A DNA stretch of 64,000 nucleotides from Agapetus fuscipes. Its lineage: Eukaryota; Arthropoda; Insecta; Trichoptera; Glossosomatidae. The position numbers and the translations under genes were made by a program. Below are positions 31,118 to 40,928 of the stretch, piece by piece (positions within the stretch are counted from its first letter, which is position 1; every line of letters starts with the position of its first letter). The stretch spans positions 1-64,000 of the forward strand of contig OX637357.1 in assembly GCA_951799405.1 (NCBI GenBank), written 5' to 3'. Below the pieces are notes generated by a model. It saw only the letters and a list, made by a program, of their open reading frames with translations. It had not been told where the DNA came from and did no database searches.

Positions 31118-32305
31118 ATGCAGCGCACACCGCCATCACAGGGACAAAGGTCTCGGGCCTCAAGGTCACTCTCCCCGGCATTCTCGCCAAGTACGGATAC
31201 TCCACCCCCCTCCACTTCTGCGCGGATCAGTCTCTTGTGCCAGCAGATTCTGAAGAAGGCAAAGTCCCCTGACATCGTGGATTGGGCAACCCAGATCGAG
31301 AGGCTGGCAAATCAATTACCATGTGTCGAAAGGCCAAGGATAATAAAGTCTCCTGCTCCCAGCAACGACCTTTGTGAAATTAAGAATCAAATAGCCAACC
31401 TGGCCGCAAGGGTGGAGGAGCTTGCTAAGCCAGTTGCTGGGTATTCCGCTGCCGTCAAATCTAACCTGCCGACAGGTGTCCTGCGAGGTGACACCAGGGA
31501 GGATCTTGCGCCAGGGCTACCGACGAAACCAGAAAGAACATACGCCCTGATAGTTTCCAGCTCTCGGGAGGACGATACCTCCGACTCTATCAGGAAAAAG
31601 ATTGTCTCAGCTGTTAAGCCGAAAGATTTAAAAATTGGAATTAAGGGAGTCTCTGCCATCTCTGGAAACCGAATTGTCATTACTCTCCCTAATGCTGAGC
31701 ATGCTGCTAAGCTTAGGGATGCCGTCGAAGCAAAGACGGATCTGAAGGCCGAGGCTGGCAGGCGCAGACAGCCGCTGGTAATTTTCAAGGGTGTCAACAA
31801 GGAAACACTCAACGCGGAATTTCTGGAATGCCTCACATTCCAGAATGACACAATCGGGGACATCATCGGGGACGCAAACACCGAGGAACAGTTTAAAATC
31901 ATTCGTGTAACCAAAAACCGTAATGAAAAACTGAAAAATATCATCGTATCGGTAAAACCAGCTCTCCGAGCGGCATTGCTCCGGTTGGGCAGACTTAATG
32001 TAGGATTTCTCCGAGTGCATGTCGAAGACTGCTCCCCAATTGTACAATGCTACAAGTGCCTTGGTTTCGGTCATTTTGCTTCAAAATGTACCGAAAAACA
32101 GAGATGCATGAACTGTGCAAAGGAACACCGTCTCTCGGAATGCCCCGACAAGGACAACAAGGACAAAGAGACGTGTCACAACTGCTGCAAGGCGAACACT
32201 AGGACCAGCGCAAAGACCTCAGTTGGACACCGAGCAAACAGCCGTCTGTGTCCGTACCTATTAAAGTTAGAAGAGCGTACCAGGGAGAGTATCAACTATG
32301 GATGA
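31118..32305 (+). CDS. ORF1 of F: gag-like protein
   Basis: 395 residues from ATG at 31118 (MQRTPPSQGQRSRASRS). The N terminus is Ser/Arg/Pro-rich; CQQILKKAKSPDIVDWATQIE is shared with the other plus-strand elements; then a gag core with GIKGVSAISGNRIVI; and C-terminal cysteine clusters CYKCLGFGHFASKC and CMNCAKEHRLSEC plus CHNC...H...C. It probably packages element RNA and targets telomeres. The stop overlaps the ORF2 start as ATGGATGA (32298-32305), suggesting termination-reinitiation. Confidence 0.9.
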   Translation: MQRTPPSQGQRSRASRSLSPAFSPSTDTPPPSTSARISLLCQQILKKAKSPDIVDWATQIERLANQLPCVERPRIIKSPAPSNDLCEIKNQIANLAARVEELAKPVAGYSAAVKSNLPTGVLRGDTREDLAPGLPTKPERTYALIVSSSREDDTSDSIRKKIVSAVKPKDLKIGIKGVSAISGNRIVITLPNAEHAAKLRDAVEAKTDLKAEAGRRRQPLVIFKGVNKETLNAEFLECLTFQNDTIGDIIGDANTEEQFKIIRVTKNRNEKLKNIIVSVKPALRAALLRLGRLNVGFLRVHVEDCSPIVQCYKCLGFGHFASKCTEKQRCMNCAKEHRLSECPDKDNKDKETCHNCCKANTRTSAKTSVGHRANSRLCPYLLKLEERTRESINYG

Positions 32306-35300
32306 CACAAGCAGTGAGCCCGATCCAGTTAAGATTTGCCAGGTCAACCTGCAGAGATCTTCACTGGCCTTGGACATGGCCAACTTGAGGACCTTTGACG
32401 TGCTGTTGCTGCAGGAGCCGTATACGGGTTCGACCGGTACCGTCAGGGGGATGCACGGAACTCTCTACCAGGCGAGCTCACTGAACGCCGACAACCCGTG
32501 CAAAGCTGCAGTGCTCTTAAGATCTGACGACCTCAGGGGAGTCATGATCTCGGAGTACACAAATGCAAACTCGGTGTTTGTGTCGGCGCACGTCGGGGGG
32601 CTCCGTGTCATCCTGGGGTCCGTTTATGTGGAGCCGCGCGCGGACTTGGATCCGATCCTTGCCAGCTTGGCTAGGTTGGCTGAAGAATTCAAGGATCACC
32701 AATTCATCATTGGAGGAGACTTTAATGCCAAAAGCACATGGTGGGGCAGTCCCAGAACGGACCCCAGGGGTGCTGCGGTCACGGATTTGTGTGCCGAACT
32801 CAACTGGAGTGTTCTCAACGAGGGATCTACACCAACATTCGACACAATTAGAGGCAACCGTAGGCTAGTGTCCTGGATAGACGTCTCGCTTTGTAGTATT
32901 GGAATTGTTGATTTTATAACTATGTGGCGAGTTGACACTTCAACTGATAGTTTCTCCGACCATCAGGCTATCACTTTCGAATTAACTCCAGCCAATGTGC
33001 GTTCACACACAAGCAAAGCAACAAGAATCTACGCCACTTCCAGGGCAAACTGGGAAAAGTTCTCGCGGATCATGCGGGAGACGGCTCAGTGTGCTGACGA
33101 AATGCTGAGTTCCGTATCACATCGAGACGTCGAACGACGGTGCAATGACTTCAGCATGGTCATTAAGGCGGCTTGTGAAGGTGCCATTCCTCACATCAAG
33201 ACTTTTGCTGGTCGTGCGTGTCCTTGGTGGAGCGACGATTTGCAGCTCTTGAAGAGGAAGGTCACTGTCGCCAAAAGAAGATTTAGGAACTCTGGTGTCG
33301 TCCGGCGACTGCTGACACTGCCCGCTTACCTTCAGGCCAGAGAAGAATTTAGAAGTGCTGTGTCTGCTGCGAAGACGGCCAGCTGGAAGGAGTTTTGCCG
33401 CATACAGAGCCGCGAGACGGTCTGGTCAATGCTGACCAGAATAACTGCCAAGCGAAGCTTACCGGTCCCCAGCACTGTCAAAATTAATGGCAGGGGTTTC
33501 GGCAGTGAGGCAGCTACCGCGGCGGCACTGCTAAATCATTTTTTTCCGGACGACGATCCTGCGTCTGACTCGCCTCTGCACTCGCGGATCAGAGAGTCCA
33601 GCCTTTTGATGCCAGACACCAACGATGACGTCATTTTTACCGCGGGCGAGGTCCTGCGTGCTTTGCAGGGCATCAGTCCCAAAAAGGCTCCCGGTCTGGA
33701 TGGCTTCACTTCAGACATCTGCCAGCGCACTGTTGGGTCCCACCTAGACTACGTGTTAAATATGATGAATGCATGCCTCAAGACCGGTTGCTTCCCGACT
33801 TCTTGGAAAGAATCTAATGTTGTATTAATCCCCAAACATGGGAAGCCCTCGGACGATATCGGATCACTGCGTCCTATAGGGCTTCTACCAGTCATGGGTC
33901 GCGTACTTGAAAAGATGATAGTCGGAAGATTGACATGGGCTTTTAGCGCTGATCGCCGCCTCATGAGCGACAACCAATACGGCTTTACCCGACAGAGATC
34001 CGCCGAAGACGCTCTCAATGTGATAACATCGGTCCTGAAAGACGCTCGCGGCAGGAAGATGATCGCCTTGGTAGTCTCGCTGGATATCAAAGGGGCGTTC
34101 GACCACGCATGGTGGCCGTTCCTCCTGGAACAGTTGAAGAAGAAACGCTGCCCGAGGAATTTGTATTTGCTGATCCAGTCCTACCTCTCAGATAGAAGAG
34201 TCCGACTCGTCTTCGGTAACACTGTCGTGCGCAAGACGACGTCCCTGGGATGCGTGCAAGGATCCGCGTGTGGGCCCTTCTTTTGGAACCTGATCGTCGA
34301 CGACTTGCTCCAAGAGAGCTTCGGCGACGAGATACACGTCCAGGCCTACGCAGACGACATAACTATGATCGCGGTTGGACGAACTATGGTCGAAGCCGAG
34401 ACGCGGGCGAACAACGCCCTGAGTACAATTCGCGAATGGAGCATAAGATGCAAGCTGCAATTCTCGGCTCCGAAGAGTCTAGCGATGTGCGTCACCCGAA
34501 AACGGGTGAACCGCGAACCGGAACTCCGCCTTGGTCTGTCAAGCCTCAAAATTGTTGACAGTTTCAAGCTCCTGGGGGTTGTTGTGGACAAAAACTTGAA
34601 CTGGTCGCAGCACGTGGATCACGTGTGCCAGAAGATAACCAAAATCTTTGGAGCAATCAGCCGAGCTGCAAAACCGACATGGGGACTCTCCTCGGAAGTG
34701 CTCAGGACCCTCTACAGGGGAGCCTTGGAGCCGATTGCCCTATACTGCTCCAGTGTGTGGGGAGAAGCGTGCGCGCGGAAAGTTATCAGGAAAAAACTAA
34801 ACCAAGCTTTGAGACCGATACTCATCCGAATCTGCCGCGGATACCGTACCATGTCCCTAAACTCTGCAATGGCAATATCTGGGATCCCTCCTCTACACCT
34901 GCGAATCCTGGAAATGTCCGCACTGCGTGGGGTGCAACACGGGAATCCGTTGTCTACTTTACCTGCGGACAGAACCTGTATGAAAATCGTGGACTGGAGA
35001 GAGTTGCCGCACCCAGCATCTCTGCGTGGAGAGCAGATAGAAGAGCAAGCCGAGAGAACCAACGTGAACTACAACATATACACAGACGGCAGCCGCCTGG
35101 AAGGCAGAGTGGGTGCAGGATTCGTGACATACAAGGAGGGAACAGTTGTACACTCGAAAAAAATAAAGCTCGCGGATTACTGCTCCGTTTTCCAGGCTGA
35201 GCTGGTGGCCATACGAGCGGCGGTGGAATGGGTTGTGCACAAGAGGATGAACCACGAGACGATTAGAATCGAGTCGGACTCACTCTCCGGCCTGACCGCA

Positions 35301-35990
35301 ATAGCCGACAGCACGAGCCTCAACCCGATCGTTCGAGAGATCTTCTCGCTGTGCGACCGAGCCAGAGATGGCGGCAACCAAATCGTATTCCGGTGGGTCA
35401 AAGGCCACTCCGACGACCCTGGAAACGATCGAGCGGATGAACTCGCAAGAGCAGCTGGGTCTTTAAAGTTGAAACCTGCCTACGATAGTTACCCAATCAG
35501 CCATGCTAGAGGAGAACTAAAGGCAAAAACCTTGTCGGACTGGAACGACGCATATCTACGGGATACTGCAGGAAGCACCACAAGGATGTTCTTCCAAAAC
35601 ATACAAGAAGCAATGTTATTAGCCAGAGTGTATTCACCGACTTACGAAACGACCCAGTTCCTGTCTGGGCATGGTTTCTTCCGCAGTTACCTGTATAGAT
35701 TTAAAATTCTAACTATAAACACCTGTCCATGTAACAACCAAAGTGAACAAACTGTCCTTCATTTGCTTTTTGATTGTCCCTTCCTTGAAAAAACCAAATT
35801 CAATCTGGAAAATAGATATAACATCAACGTTCAAAATCTCAGTGAAATCAGAAAATTAATATTGGATTCTTCATACACAAAAACAATTTTTGACTATTTT
35901 GGAACTATTTATAAAATAATGAGAAAAATAAACGAGGAAAATGTAAAGGAGACACAAACACTTGCACTAACACAGACACGAACAGACTAA
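32298..35990 (+). CDS. ORF2 of F: endonuclease-RT-RNase H polyprotein, intact
   Basis: 1230 residues. The APE-like endonuclease covers about residues 10-230: QVNLQRS, LLQEPYTG (Glu near 40), GGDFNAKSTWWGS (near 140) and FSDHQA (near 220). RT follows: LRPIGLLPVMGRVLEK, QYGFTRQRSAEDAL, SLDIKGAFDHAWW (near 596), GCVQGSACGPFFWN and AYADD (near 684). RNase H spans about 926-1055 with all four acidic residues visible (YTDGS, QAEL, ESDS, NDRADELA). A C-terminal zinc motif has CPCNN...H...C. It should nick the telomere repeat and prime reverse transcription there; RNase H would remove the RNA strand. No frameshift or missing catalytic residue was seen. Confidence 0.92.
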   Translation: MDDTSSEPDPVKICQVNLQRSSLALDMANLRTFDVLLLQEPYTGSTGTVRGMHGTLYQASSLNADNPCKAAVLLRSDDLRGVMISEYTNANSVFVSAHVGGLRVILGSVYVEPRADLDPILASLARLAEEFKDHQFIIGGDFNAKSTWWGSPRTDPRGAAVTDLCAELNWSVLNEGSTPTFDTIRGNRRLVSWIDVSLCSIGIVDFITMWRVDTSTDSFSDHQAITFELTPANVRSHTSKATRIYATSRANWEKFSRIMRETAQCADEMLSSVSHRDVERRCNDFSMVIKAACEGAIPHIKTFAGRACPWWSDDLQLLKRKVTVAKRRFRNSGVVRRLLTLPAYLQAREEFRSAVSAAKTASWKEFCRIQSRETVWSMLTRITAKRSLPVPSTVKINGRGFGSEAATAAALLNHFFPDDDPASDSPLHSRIRESSLLMPDTNDDVIFTAGEVLRALQGISPKKAPGLDGFTSDICQRTVGSHLDYVLNMMNACLKTGCFPTSWKESNVVLIPKHGKPSDDIGSLRPIGLLPVMGRVLEKMIVGRLTWAFSADRRLMSDNQYGFTRQRSAEDALNVITSVLKDARGRKMIALVVSLDIKGAFDHAWWPFLLEQLKKKRCPRNLYLLIQSYLSDRRVRLVFGNTVVRKTTSLGCVQGSACGPFFWNLIVDDLLQESFGDEIHVQAYADDITMIAVGRTMVEAETRANNALSTIREWSIRCKLQFSAPKSLAMCVTRKRVNREPELRLGLSSLKIVDSFKLLGVVVDKNLNWSQHVDHVCQKITKIFGAISRAAKPTWGLSSEVLRTLYRGALEPIALYCSSVWGEACARKVIRKKLNQALRPILIRICRGYRTMSLNSAMAISGIPPLHLRILEMSALRGVQHGNPLSTLPADRTCMKIVDWRELPHPASLRGEQIEEQAERTNVNYNIYTDGSRLEGRVGAGFVTYKEGTVVHSKKIKLADYCSVFQAELVAIRAAVEWVVHKRMNHETIRIESDSLSGLTAIADSTSLNPIVREIFSLCDRARDGGNQIVFRWVKGHSDDPGNDRADELARAAGSLKLKPAYDSYPISHARGELKAKTLSDWNDAYLRDTAGSTTRMFFQNIQEAMLLARVYSPTYETTQFLSGHGFFRSYLYRFKILTINTCPCNNQSEQTVLHLLFDCPFLEKTKFNLENRYNINVQNLSEIRKLILDSSYTKTIFDYFGTIYKIMRKINEENVKETQTLALTQTRTD

Positions 35991-36294
35991 TACAAACAGA
36001 CATCACATATAGGTAATGAGATGCCGGAGGTTAATTTAACCAAACCGGAAGGCCAATGAGCCGCCCATCCCGACTGAGTTTACCGTGATTCCTCAGTCGT
36101 AATGGCGAATGCCGGGATGGTTCCAATAAAGTCGTGCACGGACGCTTTCCATCCCATCCCTACACTAACAAGGAAAAGACGAAACATAGAAAAACCCACA
36201 AGGGAAATGACAAACCGTGTCTAATCTCTCAGAATTTTAAACCTTGTCCGTGATAAGCAAGGTGATCCTCTCGCAACTCCCACACCAAAAAAAA
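35991..36294 (+). promoter_or_regulatory. 3' UTR of F with conserved three-stem module
   Basis: Module at 36065-36120: outer stem CCATCCC/GGGATGG, hairpin GACTGAG/CTCAGTC with loop TTTACCGTGATTC, and hairpin GGC-GAAT-GCC, followed by TTCC. Near the end, CCTTG...CAAGG (36242-36262) encloses TCCGTGATAAG. Both structures recur in G, NA1 and NA2. Confidence 0.75.
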
Positions 36295-36466
36295 CCTAAC
36301 CTAACCTAACCTAACCTAACCTAACCTAACCTAACCTAACCTAACCTAACCTAACCTAACCTAACCTAACCTAACCTAACCTAACCTAACCTAACCTAAC
36401 CTAACCTAACCTAACCTAACCTAACCTAACCTAACCTAACCTAACCTAACCTAACCTAACCTAACC
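36295..36466. repeat. Telomeric (CCTAA)n array 8, about 172 bp
   Basis: Perfect units between the 3' end of F and the poly(A) of H. Confidence 0.98.
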
Positions 36467-36743
36467 TTTTTTTTTTTTTTTTTTTTGTTTTGCGTTGGAA
36501 GAAGGAAAATCTTTTATAAGACGCCAAGTGACAGCCGGTCACTAGATTGGCAGTGTGGGACTCTCCCTGCTGCGGGCCTACCCACTAAAAACCTCTCCCG
36601 TGCAAGCATCTACCACACTCCGGACCTACCAATGAAGTATTACGCTGGGAGTGTGGCAATGGTTTATACGCTGATGGCGTCTACTCTACTCGCTGTGGCA
36701 ACGCTCATTGCGTTACCAACTACACCGCGCTATGTGACGTCTT

Positions 36744-39700
36744 TCAGTCGGCTTCTACGGCAGCCGCAGGCCGTCTTCTCCTCTCGCGCTCGGCGTCCTC
36801 CTTCTGTCCCATTACGCTCGAGGCGAAGTCCTCCCACGCCCGCCAGTTATCAGCCGACTGGAGCATTGTCGTCACCACCGCATCCACCTCCAGGTGACTG
36901 ACCCCGAGAGCAGCCACAAGTGACGCCCTCTCAGTCGCCCAGGCCGGACACGCTAGCATCGTATGCTCGGCGTCGTCTTCTGTTGCATCGCAGTGCCAGC
37001 AGGCTGCGGCTGCTTCTTTGCCTATCCTTTGCAGGAAGTTTCCGAAGCAGCCGTGTCCACTCAGCAGCTGGGTGAGCCGGTAGCTCAGACCACCATGCTT
37101 CCTTTGGCACCAGGTCCTCAGGTCGCTGATAAGTCTGCGCGTCCAGCGTCCACCAACTGCCGTGTCCCAGCGTTGCTGCCACTGCGAGTATATCGCGTCT
37201 CGAGAGGGGTCTTCTAGACCGTCTCTCTTCCGCTCTCTTCTCTCCTGACGTTCTCGCGCCAGGAGGTGAATTGGAGGTGAAGAAGATAGCACCAGCGCTG
37301 CGTCCTCGGAGATCGTGCGATACCCAGAGATGACCCTGAGTGCACTCCTCCTCTGCACACTTGCCATCTTCTTCCTGTAGTGCTCAACCTCGAGCGACTT
37401 CGCCCAGATGGGTGCCCCATACAAAAGCGTCGAGTGCACCACCTCGTGCAAAAGTCTCCTTCTGCTCGATTTGGGCCCGCCGACGTTCGGCATGATTCTA
37501 CCCAGCTGTTGCGCCACCACGCTTGCCTTCGCCGCCGCTAGCTCGATGTGTTCTCTGAAACAGAGTCGACGATCAAGTTGGACACCGAGGTACCGCAGGG
37601 ATTTAACCAGCGGCACCTCAAAGCCCCCCAGCGTCAGTTTTGGCAGCGCGGGTCGTCGCTTTCGGCTGAACAATACTGCCTCCGTCTTGTGGACTGCAAG
37701 TTCCAAGCCGGAACGGTCCAGCCACCGCTTCACCCTGCGGAGGGCCTCATTCCCCGCGACAGTGATCTCACCGCAAGTCTTGCCGGTGATCATCACAGCG
37801 ATGTCGTCCGCAAAAGCAACGACGCTAGCACCCGCCGGTAGCTCGGTTCGCAGCAAACCATCGTACATGACGTTCCACAGGGTCGGTCCCAAGACCGATC
37901 CCTGGGGAACACCAGACGTCAGCTGTCGCGTTTCCAAGCCCCCGTTGGCACCACATCGATACTCTAGCACACGGCCATCGAAGTAATCCTCCAGCATGGC
38001 CATGAGGTACTCCGGGACCCGGAAGCTTTCTCTCAGCTCTCTGAGGATTAAATCCCATCGAGCCGAGTTGAAAGCGTTCCGGATATCCAGAGTCACCAAC
38101 ATGACCTGCCGGTGTCTCTTCACCGACCCCTCCCACGCAGTCCGAACGGTGTCCACCACGCGTTCCACGGCGTCCAGGGTTGATCGTCCCGGCCTGAAGC
38201 CGTACTGGTGCTCGGAGAGTCCCCCGTCCTCGGATTCGAGGATCGGGAGAAGCCTTCCAACCATGAGTCTCTCCAGGAGCTTCCCATAGCCGTCGAGCAT
38301 GCACAAAGGCCTAAAAGATGAGGGTCCATCGGCGACAGCCTTTTTTGAGACGAGGACTAGCCTCTGCCTCTTCCAGGCGTCGCCAAAATTACCCTCCTCC
38401 AAACAGGTATTGTACACATTCAGCAGCACATCAGGAAACTTCCTAGCCACTACCAGTACGACTTCGTTCGGGACGTTGTCCGGTCCAGGTGCCTTCCCGG
38501 TTTTGATCCTGGCAGACGCTGCGTCAAGCTCAGCTTGGGAGAAGGGTTCGAAGTCCGCTCCCGGGGGAGCAGGGCCTCTTGCCGCCCTCCGGTCATGCGC
38601 AGGAAAGAGAGCATCTATGACGCTCGTAAGGTTCTGGGGGTCCATGAGAAACGGATCTTGATCTCTACCCCGTAGTTTCTGTCGCACAATCTTGTACGGC
38701 AGTCCCCAGGGGTCGTGATTCACCGTCTCACACAGTTCTTCCCAGCACCTTTCCTTGCTGCGCATGATGGCCAGCTTAAGCTCTCGGCGAGCGTCCCGGT
38801 ACCGTTGAAGGGCACTGTCGTAGGTATCCCCCGATGTCCTTGCCCGCTGGGCGGCCCGGCGTCTGGCAAGACACGTCGCGCGAAGACTGGCTATGGTGTC
38901 TGACCACCAATAGGCCTGCCCCCTCGCGGGATGCTTCGTGCGCCGGACCATTGCCGCGTCGCAGGCGCGCGTGGTGAGATCGCCAAGGCTCCTCACCTTG
39001 CTCGCCGCGCCATCAGCGTCCTCAACCGACGTCTTCAGGTTTTCCACCATGACCTCCAGTGTCTCTTGATCCAGAGATCGGAGGCTCCAGCCGCCTATGG
39101 TGAAGTTACCGGGTCGTCCTGATCGGGGTCCCCTCTCCAGCGAAAAAGACACGTACTGGTGATCGCTGTGCGTGTAGTCATTGAGTACACGCCAGCGCTT
39201 CACCTGCCCGATTATTTCCTCGCTGGCGAAGGTTACGTCGACAACTGAACCCGTGACTCCCCTGCGGAACGTGAACTCCGTGCCCACATTTGCAATGTGC
39301 AAATGCAGGCTCGCAGCCACATCACCCAGGATGGAGCCCCGTCTGTTGGTTGTCGCCGAGCCCCACTCAGTCGACCAGGCATTAAAATCACCGGCCATGA
39401 TTATCGGCAACGTGGACGTCCTGACGTCGGTTTCCAGGTCGTGGAGATCGTCGAGGAACCGCTGCAGAGAGACATTTGGGGAGAAGTAGCAGCTGTACAT
39501 CCTACAGCCTGCTACCTCAATCCAGGTCCATCCCCTGCTGGCATTTCGATTGCGTCCTGAGACGACCGCCCCCTGCGCCGGAAGAAAAATAGCCGCCACT
39601 CCGTCGCCGTCACAGTACCAGCGACTGTTACAGTCACGGTACTGCTCCGACACCAGAACAACATCGACCTTCTTCTCCGACGCTACCTGCTGCATCAGGT

Positions 39701-39755
39701 CCTGGGCCACTTGACAGTGACCCAGGTTGATTTGCAGGATATTTAGCGCGGTCAT
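36744..39755 (-). CDS. ORF2 of H: endonuclease/RT, intact
   Basis: 1003 residues from ATG at 39755 (MTALNILQINLGHC), which overlaps the ORF1 stop as ATGA (39752-39755); two upstream in-frame starts are possible. The endonuclease occupies about residues 1-220 with VSEQYRD (Glu near 37), MAGDFNAWSTEWGS (near 120) and HSDHQYVSF (near 203). RT: SSFRPLCMLDGYGKLLER, QYGFRPGRSTLDAVE, LDIRNAFNSARW (near 556), SGVPQGSVLGPTLWN and FADD (near 648, FADD in place of YADD). The C terminus has GHGCFGNFLQRIGKE and CWHCDATEDDAEH...C (near 920). RNase H is absent, as usual in SART. The telomere nicking role follows from the family and the insertion sites. Confidence 0.92.
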   Translation of the reverse strand: MTALNILQINLGHCQVAQDLMQQVASEKKVDVVLVSEQYRDCNSRWYCDGDGVAAIFLPAQGAVVSGRNRNASRGWTWIEVAGCRMYSCYFSPNVSLQRFLDDLHDLETDVRTSTLPIIMAGDFNAWSTEWGSATTNRRGSILGDVAASLHLHIANVGTEFTFRRGVTGSVVDVTFASEEIIGQVKRWRVLNDYTHSDHQYVSFSLERGPRSGRPGNFTIGGWSLRSLDQETLEVMVENLKTSVEDADGAASKVRSLGDLTTRACDAAMVRRTKHPARGQAYWWSDTIASLRATCLARRRAAQRARTSGDTYDSALQRYRDARRELKLAIMRSKERCWEELCETVNHDPWGLPYKIVRQKLRGRDQDPFLMDPQNLTSVIDALFPAHDRRAARGPAPPGADFEPFSQAELDAASARIKTGKAPGPDNVPNEVVLVVARKFPDVLLNVYNTCLEEGNFGDAWKRQRLVLVSKKAVADGPSSFRPLCMLDGYGKLLERLMVGRLLPILESEDGGLSEHQYGFRPGRSTLDAVERVVDTVRTAWEGSVKRHRQVMLVTLDIRNAFNSARWDLILRELRESFRVPEYLMAMLEDYFDGRVLEYRCGANGGLETRQLTSGVPQGSVLGPTLWNVMYDGLLRTELPAGASVVAFADDIAVMITGKTCGEITVAGNEALRRVKRWLDRSGLELAVHKTEAVLFSRKRRPALPKLTLGGFEVPLVKSLRYLGVQLDRRLCFREHIELAAAKASVVAQQLGRIMPNVGGPKSSRRRLLHEVVHSTLLYGAPIWAKSLEVEHYRKKMASVQRRSALRVISGYRTISEDAALVLSSSPPIHLLARERQERRERKRDGLEDPSRDAIYSQWQQRWDTAVGGRWTRRLISDLRTWCQRKHGGLSYRLTQLLSGHGCFGNFLQRIGKEAAAACWHCDATEDDAEHTMLACPAWATERASLVAALGVSHLEVDAVVTTMLQSADNWRAWEDFASSVMGQKEDAERERRRRPAAAVEAD

Positions 39756-40851
39756 CTCCGGAGGCATCGCTTGACAGCAGCGCACTGCGCACTACCGCAC
39801 CAATGTGCGGACGGCAGTTTTTGCTTTTTACAGGGTGCACAGCACAGCGGGCTTTTGCAACCCGCTGAGTTGTGCCCCTCCTCACCACATCGCCTGCACA
39901 GGCCTGCGCTCCCGGGCTCCCGCACGTCGCATTTAGCTGCGACGTGAGAGAACCCAAGACAGCGGAAGCACTGCTTGACCTCCACCTTCTGCCGGATTCG
40001 GCATCGGAGGAGGCCAATTGTCAGGCGACCGGTTTGAATCAGGTCATCTGCACTCCTCGTCCACGGCACCCTCGCCGTGCACGCAGCTGACCTGTCCTGT
40101 CTTGTTCTCAGTGGGAAAACCTCGATTTGTTCGAGGCTCTCCCCCAGGGCCCGAGACAGGGCTTCTTTGAGGTCCTTGACCTCTACACCCTCGTAGAGGT
40201 CCTTGACATAGATGGTCTTTTTAGGGACCCATCTTTTAACTTTCATAGAGGGTCCTGCCATCCTTTCGAGAAGTTTCTCCAGAGCAGGTCCCCTGGAGTC
40301 TCCCCTCGTCAGGCGTAGCTGCAGGGACCCATTGGCACCTTTCCTGATGCCCTGGATCCCTGGCAGACCCTCTCGTTCGGACTTGCTGGTTATTCCAACA
40401 AGTCCTTTTAGTACCCCTGCAAATGTAGGCGGCTCGTCTGCCCTGCCGACTGGAGTGACGGTCAGCATTTCAAGTGGCTTCGACTGCCTTTTGACGGCAG
40501 TCGAAGTCACCGGGGCCTTTCTCATCTTTTTGTGGGTGACCACGGTCCATCCCGTAGCCACCTCGTCCACCCGTTCCTTTGGACCGGGAATATGTCTCTG
40601 CAGCAGCTCCTCCCGCTGCCTTCCTCGTTTTTGCGGCCGGAGTTGCGGCTGCTGCTGCTGGGGCTGAGATTGCCACCGCGGCTGCTGCCGTTGTTGCAGT
40701 TGCTGCCGTTGTTGCGGCTGCTGCCGTTGTTGCGGCTGCTGCCGTTGTTGCGGCTGCTGCCGTTGTTGCGGCTGCTGCCGTTGTTGCGGCTGCTGCCGTT
40801 GTTGCGGCTGCTGTTTTTGTTGCGGCTGCTGCCGTTGCTTGCGCTGCCAAA
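39752..40851 (-). pseudogene. ORF1 of H: gag, 5'-truncated in the Gln-rich tract
   Basis: About 366 codons remain in the gag frame, from the middle of the Gln/Arg/Pro tract to the stop at 39752, with the core GIRKGANGSLQLRLTRGDSRGPALE and three zinc clusters as in B. The N terminus and start codon are absent. The remaining tract already has about two more six-residue units than the complete tract in B. Confidence 0.88.
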
Positions 40852-40928
40852 CCTAACCTAACCTAACCTAACCTAACCTAACCTAACCTAACCTAACCTA
40901 ACCTAACCTAACCTAACCTAACCTAACC
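40852..40928. repeat. Telomeric (CCTAA)n array 9, about 77 bp
   Basis: Perfect units between truncated H and the 5' end of G. Confidence 0.98.

Larger units (their letters stand above)
29645..36294 (+). mobile_element. TRAS-like non-LTR retrotransposon F, complete (about 6.65 kb)
   Basis: A plus-strand element between (CCTAA)n arrays: a long 5' UTR with two sets of tandem repeats, gag ORF1, an ORF2 overlapping it by 8 nt, a 3' UTR with the conserved RNA module and an A tail of 8. Both ORFs are open, so this copy could be active. The domain set EN-RT-RNase H-CCHC puts it in the I/R1/LOA group; the GCVQGSACGP RT motif and telomeric position suggest TRAS-like R1 clade. I am unsure whether typical TRAS elements carry RNase H. 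Confidence 0.9.
36467..40851 (-). mobile_element. SART-like element H, 5'-truncated but with intact ORF2
   Basis: Same subfamily as B and E: 20-base poly(A), 3' UTR hairpin (36613-36656), uninterrupted ORF2 and the 3' part of ORF1. It ends inside the Gln-rich repeat of ORF1 at about 40850, where TTAGG repeats resume. It is the best template in the window for the B-type ORF2. Confidence 0.92.

Noticed and set aside
9928..36901. A 138-codon plus-strand frame repeated at 9928, 27559 and 36485
   Set aside because: It lies antisense to the 3' UTR and ORF2 end of B, E and H and is conserved only because those copies are nearly identical. Its first codon is TTG.
27535..40851. E and H as parts of one tandem segmental duplication with B
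   Set aside because: They differ in 5' end point, poly(A) length and neighbours, which fits separate insertions.
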